Positions 1-8,011 of a DNA stretch of 36,178 bases are shown piece after piece. Position 1 is the stretch's first letter; each line of letters opens with the position of its first letter. This DNA is from JADLGF01 sp020849415 (GTDB lineage: Bacteria; Chloroflexota; Chloroflexia; Thermomicrobiales; UBA6265). Made by a program: the position numbers and the translations under genes. The stretch is from the NCBI GenBank assembly GCA_033812595.1, contig JAPXTJ010000014.1, positions 1 through 36,178 of the forward strand, given 5' to 3'. The notes beneath the pieces were generated by a model. That model worked only from the letters and a program-made list of their open reading frames with translations, searched no databases and had not been told where the DNA came from.

Positions 1-207
1 CTCGGCCTCGCTGAGCGGCGCGCCGCGACGAACGGTACGACGGTCGAAGAGGAGCTGTCGGCCGACGCTGCCTCGATCCCGATGGGCCGGATCGGCGAGC
101 CGGACGAGTTCGGCAAGGTCTGCGCGTTTATCGCTTCGCCCGCGGCCTCGTTCGTGACCGGCCAGACCATCACGGTCGATGGCGGCGCGCTGAAATCGAC
201 CCTGTAA
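1..207 (+). CDS. SDR-family dehydrogenase, C-terminal part (gene begins before the window)
   Basis: Frame 1 is open from the first base to TAA at 205-207 and encodes the last 68 residues of a classical short-chain dehydrogenase/reductase. The stretch MGRIGEPDEFG, followed by an FIASPAASFVTG segment and the closing TITVDGG, is the usual C-terminal signature of SDR enzymes such as FabG-like 3-oxoacyl reductases and glucose dehydrogenases. The Rossmann glycine motif and the catalytic Ser-Tyr-Lys lie upstream of the window, so the substrate cannot be told. The XRE regulator gene starts 2 nt after the stop, so the two are probably co-transcribed. Confidence 0.9.
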   Translation, partial: LGLAERRAATNGTTVEEELSADAASIPMGRIGEPDEFGKVCAFIASPAASFVTGQTITVDGGALKSTL

Positions 208-209
208 CG

Positions 210-629
210 ATGGCGGACCGTGCCGACACCCTTATCGCCCAGCACGCCGTGGTGGACGATGTTCGCCGCGAGTTCGGCGAACTCCTGGTCAGGCTGCGCA
301 CGGCGCGAGATTGGAGTCAGGGCAAGCTGGCGCAGCAGGCCGGAATCGACGCGAGTACGGTATCGCGGCTCGAATCGGGGGCGCGGGCGCCGGAGCGGGA
401 GACGGTCAATCGCATTGCAGATGCGCTCGTGCTGCCGATCATCGATCGTGACCGGCTGCTCGCCGCCGCCGGGTTCCGCTCAGCCGCCTTCGACGATCCG
501 CTGATCTCGGAACTGGCGACGCTCCTCGCCGATCCGGCGATGCCGGAAACCGCCCAGTCCGAACTCCGCGCCGCCCTCCGCATCGCCCTCCACTACGGCC
601 GCACGGCGCGAGGCCAACAAGACCGCTGA
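210..629 (+). CDS. XRE-family helix-turn-helix transcriptional regulator
   Basis: A 139-residue protein with one Cro/C1-type HTH domain at about residues 19-75. The recognition region reads LAQQAGIDASTVSRLESG, followed by the typical RAPERETVNRIADAL helix. The remaining C-terminal 65 residues are helical with no recognised ligand-binding domain, so this is probably a small DNA-binding regulator. ATG at 210 sits 2 nt after the SDR stop codon, implying translational coupling and one transcript. The target is unknown; the adjacent SDR gene is the obvious candidate. The gene is convergent with the rad50-like gene, and only about 45 nt separate the two stop codons. A weak 6-bp inverted repeat there (GATCAA 628-633 / TTGATC 643-648) is too slight to call a terminator. 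Confidence 0.9.
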   Translation: MADRADTLIAQHAVVDDVRREFGELLVRLRTARDWSQGKLAQQAGIDASTVSRLESGARAPERETVNRIADALVLPIIDRDRLLAAAGFRSAAFDDPLISELATLLADPAMPETAQSELRAALRIALHYGRTARGQQDR

Positions 630-674
630 TCAAGTCGATTCGTTGATCCGGGTGACTGTGCCTGGGCGGGTGAG

Positions 675-3479
675 CTACTCGTCCAATGCGGTGATAGCTG
701 TGGCGTCCTCGATCTGGCTGGCGCCGGTGGCAGTTTCGGTGATGCGGATGACGCGGGTGAAGATCGGGGATGAGCGCACGTCATCGACGTGACTGATGAT
801 GAACATCTGCTGAAACGCTTCGATCGATTCCGAAATGCGGCCGAGCAACTCCAGCAACTGCACCCGCCGGTCGCGATCGAGCGCCCCGAACACCTCGTCG
901 AGCACCAGGAATGACGGCGGGTGCGCGGCGGAACTCCCGATCAACTGGGAGAGCGCCAGCCGCGCGCAAAGCGCCACGACATCCCGTTCCCCACCGGAGA
1001 AACTCTCCAGCGGAAACTTCTCGGCGATGCCATCGTAGACGTGGATGCCGTAGTTTTCGTCGAATTCGACGCTGGTGAATTTGCCGTCGGTGGCGATCTC
1101 CAGTAACTCACTCGTCTGCTCGGCCATGCGGGGGGCGATGCGGGCGGCGACGTACTGATCGAAGGTGCCGAACTCCTTGTACATCTCGCCGAGTTCATCG
1201 GCCTCGCGCCGCAGCGCCGCCGAGCGGTCGCGTTGCTGCTGCAAGCGACGGTGCTCCTCCCGGAGCCGATCGAGTGCACCCTGTCGATCCCGTTGCGCGG
1301 TCTGGGCGAGGTGAAGCCGGGCAGTCGCCTGACGCTCCGCCTCGATGGCTGAGTTGACCGCCTGGCGAGCGTTCGCCGATTCCGCCTCGTTCCATGCGAG
1401 GCGCTCTCGCTGCTCCTGCGCTTCCGCGATCGCCGTCAGTTCGCGTTGGAGCGCTGCCTGACTCTCGGCGCGCTGCGCTTCGATCGCTTCGCGCCGCTGG
1501 AGGTCGCGGTCGATCTGTTGCAAGACCGTGACCGCCTTGTTCGCCTCGTCCAGGGCGGCCACCGCTGTTCGATGAGCGATTTCTTCGTACGCGACCTCGC
1601 CGAGTTGCGCGAGTTCGGCGCGTTCGGCTCGCTCCCGTTCGGCGAGGCTCTGCAACTGCGCAAGTCGCTGGGCCAACCCCTGAGCAGCCGCGGACACTGA
1701 CGAGAGCGCTTCGATCCGTTCCCGCAGCCGTTCGATCTCACCCGGTTGCGGCGGAGTCGCGGTTGCCTGCGCAAGCGAGTCGGCCAGACGCCGCACCTCA
1801 TCCTGCTTTTCGAGGGTCAGCTGTTGGCCCTGCTCGAGTTTGTTGCGGACGTGCTGCAGCTCCTCCGCGCGGAGGGACTCGGCCGTGAGCTCGGTGGTGA
1901 GTTGCTCGATCTCGTTGCGGACCGTGCGGGCATCGGTGGCCCGCTGACGCGCGATGCCGTTCCAGCTTTCGATCTGCTCGGTCAGCGTCCGGATCACGCC
2001 GGCCGCTTCCTCTTCGGAGATGCTGCGCCCGCAGGTCGGGCAGTGATCGTCGAAGGTGCGTTCGCGCAGGTTCGACACGAGCGGCTGCAATTGACCGGCG
2101 CGTTCGACCGCCTGACGCTGCTCGGTTTCGTGGCGCGTCAGCCGATCGCGCCGGTCGTTGATCGATTGACGGATGCGGTCGATCGCAACCGCCGGATCAC
2201 CGGTGCGCAGGAGCGCCTGCTCCTCGTGCCGGCGCACCTCCAGTCGCTCATGATAGGAGTGGAGTTGCGCTTCGGCGCGCTCCAGATCGGTTTTTCGGGA
2301 GGTATACGTTTCGAACGCCGCGAGCCGCTTGCGGTCCGCCGCCAGATCGATGCCGCCGCCGACTCCGAGCAACCGGCCGATTTCGCCCAGCGGCTCTGCA
2401 CCGTCGCGCCACGACCAGTCCGGCAGGAGTGCCGTCGCGCTCTTCGCCACGATCTGCCGCGATGCGTCGAGGCCCTGGCGCTGTTCTGTCGCCAATCCCT
2501 GGATCGAGCGCTGCCGCTCCTCGATCTGCGTCTGCCGTTGCCGCTCGGCCTGCCAGCGTTCGACTTCGGTCTGGCGTGCGGCCTGGGTGGTGGCGACCGG
2601 CGCCAGCGTTTCGCGACGTTTCGCTTCCTGATCGAGGCGGGTGAGGTCGGTTTCGAGGCCTTCAATTCGGGTTTCCAGCCGGCCGCGTGAGGCGTTCAAT
2701 TCCCCGAGCCTGGTTGCGAACGCTCGGTCTTCTTCGGCGCGCAACCGGATGCGTTCGGCCTCAACGTTGGCCGCTTCGAGCGTTTGCCGGGCAATTGCCG
2801 ATTCGCTCGTCAGCTGCGCGACCCGCGCGCTGTCTTCGGCGAGCTGCGTCTCAGCCGTGGCCAGTTCTTCACTGAGATCGCGGCCTTCGCCCTCCTGATC
2901 GGCGAGCGCGCCGAGCGCTTCGGCGGCGTTGGCCGCTTTGGTACGCTGCTCGCCGATTGATTCCTGGGCGAGCCGGACCGCCTCGATCCCGATCATCTGC
3001 CCGACCATGCGCCGCCGTTTGGTGTCGCCGACCGAGCCGAAGAACGACAGTTCCTTCTGCCGGGTGAAAAAGGTCGAGATGAAGGCGGAGTGACCGAGCC
3101 CGATCAACTGCTCGCTGACGAATTTCTTCACCGGCGCCGATCCGGTGGCTATCATCTCGCCCGGATTGGCCTCGTCCCAAACCTCGGCCTGCATCACCTT
3201 GCTGCGCGACAGCCGCCGTTCGATCACGTGGCGCTGACCGGTGCGGGGCTCTTCGAGCGTCACCCGCACCATAGGCATGCCGCCGAGTCCGCGCGGCAGA
3301 ACGTCGGCGTTCGAGATGCTGCGCGGTCCGTAGAGGCACCACTCGATCGCTTCGAAGAGCGTGGTCTTACCGGCGCCGTTCGGACCGATCACAGCGGTGA
3401 TCCCCTGGCGGTCCGGTTCGAAGAGGTGTTCGCCGGCGAACTGCTTGTAATCGCGGATGGTCAGGGCGACGAGGATCAT
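675..3479 (-). CDS. sbcC: SbcC/Rad50-type SMC-like ATPase of the DNA double-strand-break nuclease complex
   Basis: A 934-residue ATPase that should pair with the adjacent SbcD/Mre11 nuclease to tether and process DNA ends. Walker A is GPNGAGKT (residues 32-39). Two long Glu/Arg/Gln/Ala-rich coiled-coil arms flank a zinc hook CPTC (Cys480, Cys483), which dimerises Rad50 molecules through Zn2+. The C-terminal lobe has the ABC signature FSGGERD and Walker B FLVLDE (Asp861-Glu862) followed by the D-loop GALD. Length and central hook fit SbcC/Rad50 well. The ATG overlaps the sbcD stop by 4 nt (ATGA, 3476-3479). It is the last gene of the nurA-herA-sbcD-sbcC operon. Linkage to HerA and NurA makes Rad50 an equally good name. 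Confidence 0.95.
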   Translation of the reverse strand: MILVALTIRDYKQFAGEHLFEPDRQGITAVIGPNGAGKTTLFEAIEWCLYGPRSISNADVLPRGLGGMPMVRVTLEEPRTGQRHVIERRLSRSKVMQAEVWDEANPGEMIATGSAPVKKFVSEQLIGLGHSAFISTFFTRQKELSFFGSVGDTKRRRMVGQMIGIEAVRLAQESIGEQRTKAANAAEALGALADQEGEGRDLSEELATAETQLAEDSARVAQLTSESAIARQTLEAANVEAERIRLRAEEDRAFATRLGELNASRGRLETRIEGLETDLTRLDQEAKRRETLAPVATTQAARQTEVERWQAERQRQTQIEERQRSIQGLATEQRQGLDASRQIVAKSATALLPDWSWRDGAEPLGEIGRLLGVGGGIDLAADRKRLAAFETYTSRKTDLERAEAQLHSYHERLEVRRHEEQALLRTGDPAVAIDRIRQSINDRRDRLTRHETEQRQAVERAGQLQPLVSNLRERTFDDHCPTCGRSISEEEAAGVIRTLTEQIESWNGIARQRATDARTVRNEIEQLTTELTAESLRAEELQHVRNKLEQGQQLTLEKQDEVRRLADSLAQATATPPQPGEIERLRERIEALSSVSAAAQGLAQRLAQLQSLAERERAERAELAQLGEVAYEEIAHRTAVAALDEANKAVTVLQQIDRDLQRREAIEAQRAESQAALQRELTAIAEAQEQRERLAWNEAESANARQAVNSAIEAERQATARLHLAQTAQRDRQGALDRLREEHRRLQQQRDRSAALRREADELGEMYKEFGTFDQYVAARIAPRMAEQTSELLEIATDGKFTSVEFDENYGIHVYDGIAEKFPLESFSGGERDVVALCARLALSQLIGSSAAHPPSFLVLDEVFGALDRDRRVQLLELLGRISESIEAFQQMFIISHVDDVRSSPIFTRVIRITETATGASQIEDATAITALDE

Positions 3480-4672
3480 CGCTCATCCTCCGCCAGTGAA
3501 AGGCTGACCGCTTCGATCGCCTGTCCGAGCGCCGCCATCCCCCGGGCGCGGAAACTCGTGGCGAACTCCGGCGTGTAGCGCCCGAGTTTGACCTGCTCGG
3601 CGACGAACTCCTCGAACAAGGCGGGCACTTCGAGCTGCTCGGTTTCGATCGCGGTCGTTTCACCCAGGGTTTGGGCGAGTTCCGTCCGCGCGAAGAATTC
3701 GAGCGACCAGACCTGCCCCTCCAGCTCTCGCCGGACGAGCTGCTCGACCTCTCGCCGCGTGGCGCGATTGACGCCGCGCAGTTCGATACGGGTCATAGCA
3801 GTGATATCGCCGACTTCGGCCGCGCGCTTCAACGCCGAATCGGCGATTTCGCGCGGTGGTCGGCCCTCGCCGTTGATCGCCTGCAGCGTGTGCATGGGCC
3901 GGGTTTCGATCGGGTGGTGGAGGACCTCCGGCTCGGTCGAATCCGCCGTGAATTCGACGATGGCGAAGCCGGGCGTCGCTTCCTCATCGCCCCAGCCGAA
4001 GCGTTCGGTCGAGCCGGCGTACCAGGCGCTGTGCCGTTGCCGGCTGAAGATGTGAAAGTGACCGAGCGCGATGTATTCGAAACGTGGATCGAGCAAGCCG
4101 GTGGAAATCTCCTGCGTGCCCGGTTCGTAGTGGGCGATATCGGCCATGCCTGGCACCATACCGTGCAGCAGCAAGATATTCCGCAATTCCGGGACCACAT
4201 TTACGATCGGATCGTAAACAGTCATCGACATCGCGCCGTGCGGCACTCCGACCACCTGCACCCCGAGCTCATCGAACCGGCGCGATTCTTCCTCGAAGCC
4301 GGTGATGAAATCGATCTCCGGCAGCGCCAGTTCCAGCACCGACCAGGCGGTGCCGTCAGTGCGCAGGCGGGGCGTGTCGTGATTGCCGGCGATGATCACC
4401 ATCGGAATGCCGGCGGCGGTGATCCGGCGCGTCTGGCGGACGAAGGTCCGCAGCGCGTGCCAGGTCGGCCGGGTGTGGTGGAAGACATCGCCGGAATGCA
4501 CGACGAGATCGGGGGCTTCCTCCAGGACGGCGTCGATGGCGCGCTCGTAGGCGAGTTCGACATCGATCGCGCGCTGGTTGCGTCCTGTTTCCGGATCGAG
4601 CTTCGTCAAACCCCGGTAGCCGAGGTGGGTATCGGCGACGTGGGCGATCTTGATGGCGGGCAGGTGCGTCAT
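3476..4672 (-). CDS. sbcD: SbcD/Mre11-type metallophosphoesterase DNA nuclease
   Basis: A 398-residue nuclease subunit of the Mre11-Rad50 (SbcCD) complex, which uses two Mn2+ ions for 3'-5' exonuclease and hairpin endonuclease activity. All calcineurin-like phosphoesterase motifs are visible in order: HVADTHLG (Asp14, His16), VVHSGDVFH, IIAGNHDTPR, LLLHGMVPG and ALGHFHIF. The C-terminal third, about residues 270-398, would hold the capping and Rad50-binding regions. ATG at 4672 overlaps the herA stop (TGA 4669-4671), and its own stop overlaps the sbcC start, so all three are translationally coupled. No key residue is missing. Confidence 0.95.
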   Translation of the reverse strand: MTHLPAIKIAHVADTHLGYRGLTKLDPETGRNQRAIDVELAYERAIDAVLEEAPDLVVHSGDVFHHTRPTWHALRTFVRQTRRITAAGIPMVIIAGNHDTPRLRTDGTAWSVLELALPEIDFITGFEEESRRFDELGVQVVGVPHGAMSMTVYDPIVNVVPELRNILLLHGMVPGMADIAHYEPGTQEISTGLLDPRFEYIALGHFHIFSRQRHSAWYAGSTERFGWGDEEATPGFAIVEFTADSTEPEVLHHPIETRPMHTLQAINGEGRPPREIADSALKRAAEVGDITAMTRIELRGVNRATRREVEQLVRRELEGQVWSLEFFARTELAQTLGETTAIETEQLEVPALFEEFVAEQVKLGRYTPEFATSFRARGMAALGQAIEAVSLSLAEDER

Positions 4673-6810
4673 AGCGATCGCGCCCGGATCAGGTGTTTTT
4701 TCGTTTGCGCCCAGACGGAGAAGCGGTTGGCCCGGATCAGGTCGGCCTTGCCCCGCGCTTCAGTCTCGATCAGGCTGATGATTTCAGTGACCTGCACTGA
4801 ACTCAACCCGTCGCAGTAGTTGCTGACCTCCGCCATGCTGACGCGCGTTTCGCCGAGACCCTGCATCGCCAGGAAGAGGGCTTCGGCCGGCCGGATCGTC
4901 AGTTCGGCGCCGGCGTCGTTGAAGAGTCGCTGACCAGCTGATCCCGCCACCGATGGCGGCAGCGGGAACTCGCCGAAGAGGGGCGAGCGAAAGTGCGCGT
5001 GCCGCGCCAGCAGCCGGCCTTTCGGCAGGCCGAGCAGTTCGGTCTTGGTGTTCTCGCTCAGCGAGCGGTAGGAGGCGTTGGTGATCTCCTCGTCGCCGAC
5101 CCGGCCGTAGAACGATGTGCCGCAGTTACCGAGGATTTCATCATCGACCTTCGAGCGGAACTGCTGCGCGCCGAACAGCACCACATTGAGGTGGCGGCCG
5201 CGGGCCGCGATATCGACCAGCGTGTTTCGCAGCGCGCTCTGCGATCCCGAAGTGGCGTACTTGTTCAGCTCGTCGACGAAGACGATCACCTTATCGACGC
5301 CGAGCGTCCCCTCCTCGGCCATCTTCCAGACCTCGCCGATGATCGAAGAGACGAGCACTTCCTGGACGTTGGTGTTGCAGTGGGCGATATCGACCACCCG
5401 CACCTCGTGATCCTCGAAGGACTGATCCACCTTCGGGAGTGTGCCGTAATCAACCTTGCCGTCCGTCAGCAAACCGCCGAATTTGCCGAGCATCTGGTTG
5501 AAGCGATTGCGCGCCTTGCTCACCGTCGCCTTGTGGTGCCCGCGCCAGTCGGAACGGTCATCCCGCTCCATCTCCTCGATCGCGTCACCCAGCGTGGTCT
5601 GAATCTCCTGTAACGAGCGCAGTTTCATGCCGTCGCGCAGTTCGTAGATCAGGCCGAAGAGTTTGTCATCGAGGTCCTGGAATTCGAAGAGCTTGTGCGG
5701 GTAGAAGAGCAGCGAGCCGATATCCCACAGGATCGGGTGTACGTTGGCCGATTCCTCCGGGCGGTTGCGCAGGGTGTTCAACCGCCGCACCACCTCGCGT
5801 TCGCTGCCGAGGTGCACCGTGGCGTTCTGGCCGTAGCCGGCGTTCGGCTGCGCACCCGGTTTGAACGGCGCGAAGATCTGCAGCTTTTCGAACGGATTCG
5901 GTTCGAGTCCCATGGCGGCGTAGGCGGCCAAATCCTGCTCGCGCAGCGGGCGAGCATTGGCGCGGCGCCAGGCTTCCGCCTGATCGGGCGATGGCGCGGC
6001 CGGCTTGTCGAGCCAGAGCAGGTCCGGTCCCTTGACGTTGAACATCAGGGTAGCGACCCGGCGCGTCTCGCCGAGCGCATTCGGCCGTTGCAGCTTCTGG
6101 AAGATCGCCGAAATCAAGAAGAGGACATGACTGGTCTTGGTAGCAAGGCCGGATTGACCGGTCCAGTTGCCGTGCCCCGCCTCCGGACCGAGCAGGTAAT
6201 CCTCATCGAGCCAGATCGGCGCGCGCTGGAATATCACCTGACCGTCGGCGTCAAGCCGGCGATCGCCGAACTCGTTGTACTCCGGGTTGCCGTTGGTGTG
6301 GAGCAACGCCGGAATTGCCCGGCCAGTGAACTCGTGCACGCCGGTGGCGTAGTCGATCGCGGCCGGCGTGGCGAAGTAGACCGGACCGCCGGTAGGAGGG
6401 CGGTGCGAGGTGACATCGTCGCGCAGGTGCCGCGTGGCGAGGACATTGACCGAGAAGACGAGGATTTCCGGCCGGCGGGTCGGCGGCTCATCCGCGAGTT
6501 CGTCCTCGATGTGCCGGTCGAAATAGTCATCCAGGAACGAACGCAAATCGGAGAAACGGCGCGGTTCATCGACCACGCCGATGACGGCGGCGTCTTCGGA
6601 AAAGGTGATGACGATGTGCCCGACATCGAGGGTGCGGGCGCTGTCGGACGCCCAGAAAAAGAACTGGTGCGAGCCGGCCGGCTCCCGCTCGCTTCCGACC
6701 ACCCGGCCGATCGGCCCGGCGCGCTGATCGATGTAATCGCCGAATTCGGCGATCAGGCGATCGAGCTGCGCCGTGCGGGAGGCGTTCGGTTCGGAATCGT
6801 TGAGGGTCAC
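4669..6810 (-). CDS. herA: HerA-like hexameric DNA translocase/ATPase
   Basis: A 713-residue FtsK/HerA-superfamily ATPase, expected to form a ring that drives DNA into the NurA nuclease during end resection. The N-terminal region (about 25-75, with GPIGRVVGSE) resembles the HAS-barrel of HerA. The P-loop is TGQSGLATKTS (217-227, Lys225); it has Ala-Thr before the lysine instead of the canonical Ser-Gly-Lys, one residue longer. Walker B is VIVFVDE (Asp513-Glu514), followed by the FGAQQFRSKVDDEILGN segment where HerA proteins carry sensor and arginine-finger residues. The start is GTG at 6810, with AAAGGA 9 nt upstream. The gene begins 19 nt after nurA and overlaps sbcD by 4 nt. Family assignment rests on the motifs plus gene order; I am fairly sure of HerA-like and less sure of canonical ATPase activity. 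Confidence 0.85.
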   Translation of the reverse strand: MTLNDSEPNASRTAQLDRLIAEFGDYIDQRAGPIGRVVGSEREPAGSHQFFFWASDSARTLDVGHIVITFSEDAAVIGVVDEPRRFSDLRSFLDDYFDRHIEDELADEPPTRRPEILVFSVNVLATRHLRDDVTSHRPPTGGPVYFATPAAIDYATGVHEFTGRAIPALLHTNGNPEYNEFGDRRLDADGQVIFQRAPIWLDEDYLLGPEAGHGNWTGQSGLATKTSHVLFLISAIFQKLQRPNALGETRRVATLMFNVKGPDLLWLDKPAAPSPDQAEAWRRANARPLREQDLAAYAAMGLEPNPFEKLQIFAPFKPGAQPNAGYGQNATVHLGSEREVVRRLNTLRNRPEESANVHPILWDIGSLLFYPHKLFEFQDLDDKLFGLIYELRDGMKLRSLQEIQTTLGDAIEEMERDDRSDWRGHHKATVSKARNRFNQMLGKFGGLLTDGKVDYGTLPKVDQSFEDHEVRVVDIAHCNTNVQEVLVSSIIGEVWKMAEEGTLGVDKVIVFVDELNKYATSGSQSALRNTLVDIAARGRHLNVVLFGAQQFRSKVDDEILGNCGTSFYGRVGDEEITNASYRSLSENTKTELLGLPKGRLLARHAHFRSPLFGEFPLPPSVAGSAGQRLFNDAGAELTIRPAEALFLAMQGLGETRVSMAEVSNYCDGLSSVQVTEIISLIETEARGKADLIRANRFSVWAQTKKHLIRARSL

Positions 6811-6829
6811 GCTGCGGGTCCTTTCGGGA

Positions 6830-7969
6830 TCAGGAGCGCCGGGCGCCCGGCCAGGCCAGGGTTTCGACGCCGACGCGGCGCTTCAGCATCCGCTCGAGCA
6901 GGTGGATCGGGTAGATCAGTGAATCCCAGCGCGCATCGGCGGTGGCGCGCGGCGCTATTTCGCCCAGCAACCAGGCGGAGAGTTCATCGATCCGGTCCGA
7001 ATCGGTGAAATCAGGCGCGGCTTCGAGCCGGATCAGGCCGTGGCGGGCGTCGAGTCCCTCGGCGTTGTGAAAGCGGAGATACCAGAGGGTGCGATCCCGC
7101 ACCGATGACTCCCGCTCGCGGTACTGATTGGCCGATTGGAACGCGCTCGATCGCTGCCCGGCCGGCAACGCGAAGAGGGCGCTCGCCTCGGCGCCGGTGA
7201 CGTACTGGTAGGTGAACGATTTCACCAGCCCGACCGCGTTCTTCACCGGCAGCCGCAGTTGGCCATCGACCACGATCCAGTTGTCGCCGTCCGAGTGCGT
7301 GCGACCCCACGCAGCGAGCAGATCGACCTCGATCCCTTCGCGAACGTGGTTCGTCGCCTCCATGGCCTTCTTTTCGATGTGGATGTAATCGGAGGCGCAG
7401 CGGAGATATCGATCGCGATCCTCCGCGACCGATGCCAGCGGATCGATCACGGTGCCGCCGATCGCGCGCAGGCCATCGCAGAGGTAGCGGGAATCGTCGG
7501 TGTCGACCCCTTCGGGCACGATCCAGCATTTTCGGACCGAGAGCGAATCGCCCATCAACCGGGTGTTGCCGTCGTCGTCCCGCTCCAGGATGCCAGCGGC
7601 GGTCAGCGACAGGTAAACCGGGATCGGACCGAGCCGCCCGGCCGGCAGCGTTTGCTGGGCGCCATCGAGGAAGTAGCGGAGCCGGGTGCGGGCGGTTGCT
7701 TTAGCCAAAGGCCGGGCCTCGATTGGTCCCTCGATCCGGACGATCGCTTCATCCCCCGCCAGGCGGCTCGACGCCGATTCGAATCCGCCGTTGCCGATGC
7801 CGAGCTCGATCGCCGGTGCCTGCTGCATGCTGGCGAAATCGATGCCTCGCTCCTGGCAGCGTTTGACGAAGCGGTTGAACTCGACCGGAAAACCGGCGAA
7901 GGGGCTCGGACCCTGAAGCGTTTTCATCGGATGGCGGACCTGTCGTTCATCGAATCGATTGCCGATCAT
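6830..7969 (-). CDS. nurA: NurA-like 5'-3' nuclease, partner of HerA
   Basis: A 379-residue protein matching the NurA pattern. There is an early aspartate motif FLDGA (Asp102), a central IVVDGQL (Asp235) followed by GLVKSF, and the closing GLIRLEA (Glu316). In characterised NurA enzymes the corresponding Asp/Glu residues bind Mn2+ for resection of 5' strands. The first motif reads DGA where archaeal NurA has DGS. It lies directly upstream of herA, the usual arrangement. ATG at 7969 gives the longest frame; ATG at 7927 (reading MKTLQG) is an alternative, and neither has a strong Shine-Dalgarno. It heads the operon, and an SOS-like palindrome overlaps its putative -10. The overall fold call is moderately strong and would benefit from a profile search. 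Confidence 0.8.
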   Translation of the reverse strand: MIGNRFDERQVRHPMKTLQGPSPFAGFPVEFNRFVKRCQERGIDFASMQQAPAIELGIGNGGFESASSRLAGDEAIVRIEGPIEARPLAKATARTRLRYFLDGAQQTLPAGRLGPIPVYLSLTAAGILERDDDGNTRLMGDSLSVRKCWIVPEGVDTDDSRYLCDGLRAIGGTVIDPLASVAEDRDRYLRCASDYIHIEKKAMEATNHVREGIEVDLLAAWGRTHSDGDNWIVVDGQLRLPVKNAVGLVKSFTYQYVTGAEASALFALPAGQRSSAFQSANQYRERESSVRDRTLWYLRFHNAEGLDARHGLIRLEAAPDFTDSDRIDELSAWLLGEIAPRATADARWDSLIYPIHLLERMLKRRVGVETLAWPGARRS

Positions 7970-7983
7970 GCAGCCTAACGCAA

Positions 7984-8001
7984 TAGAACAAACGTACTAT
8001 A
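7984..8001 (-). promoter_or_regulatory. Putative -10 element overlapped by an SOS/LexA-like palindrome upstream of nurA
   Basis: The + strand reads TAGAACAAACGTACTA at 7984-7999. This is an imperfect palindrome, TAG(A/T)AC-N4-GT(T/A)CTA with one mismatched pair, of the GAAC-N4-GTTC class bound by LexA in many Gram-positive-type bacteria. On the minus strand TATAGT (7996-8001) is a 5/6 match to a -10 hexamer and overlaps the palindrome, leaving a leader of roughly 20 nt before ATG 7969. No convincing -35 is seen. Repression of a DNA-repair operon by LexA is an inference from this overlap. Confidence 0.5.
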
Positions 8002-8011
8002 CCGGAAGTCG

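Noticed and set aside
628..648. Inverted repeat GATCAA-N9-TTGATC between the XRE and rad50-like genes
   Set aside because: Only six AT-containing pairs with a large loop and no U-run; too weak to call a terminator.
5695..7008. A 437-codon + strand open frame across herA and the nurA end
   Set aside because: It is antisense to two genes with clear motifs, spans their junction and has shadow-type composition.
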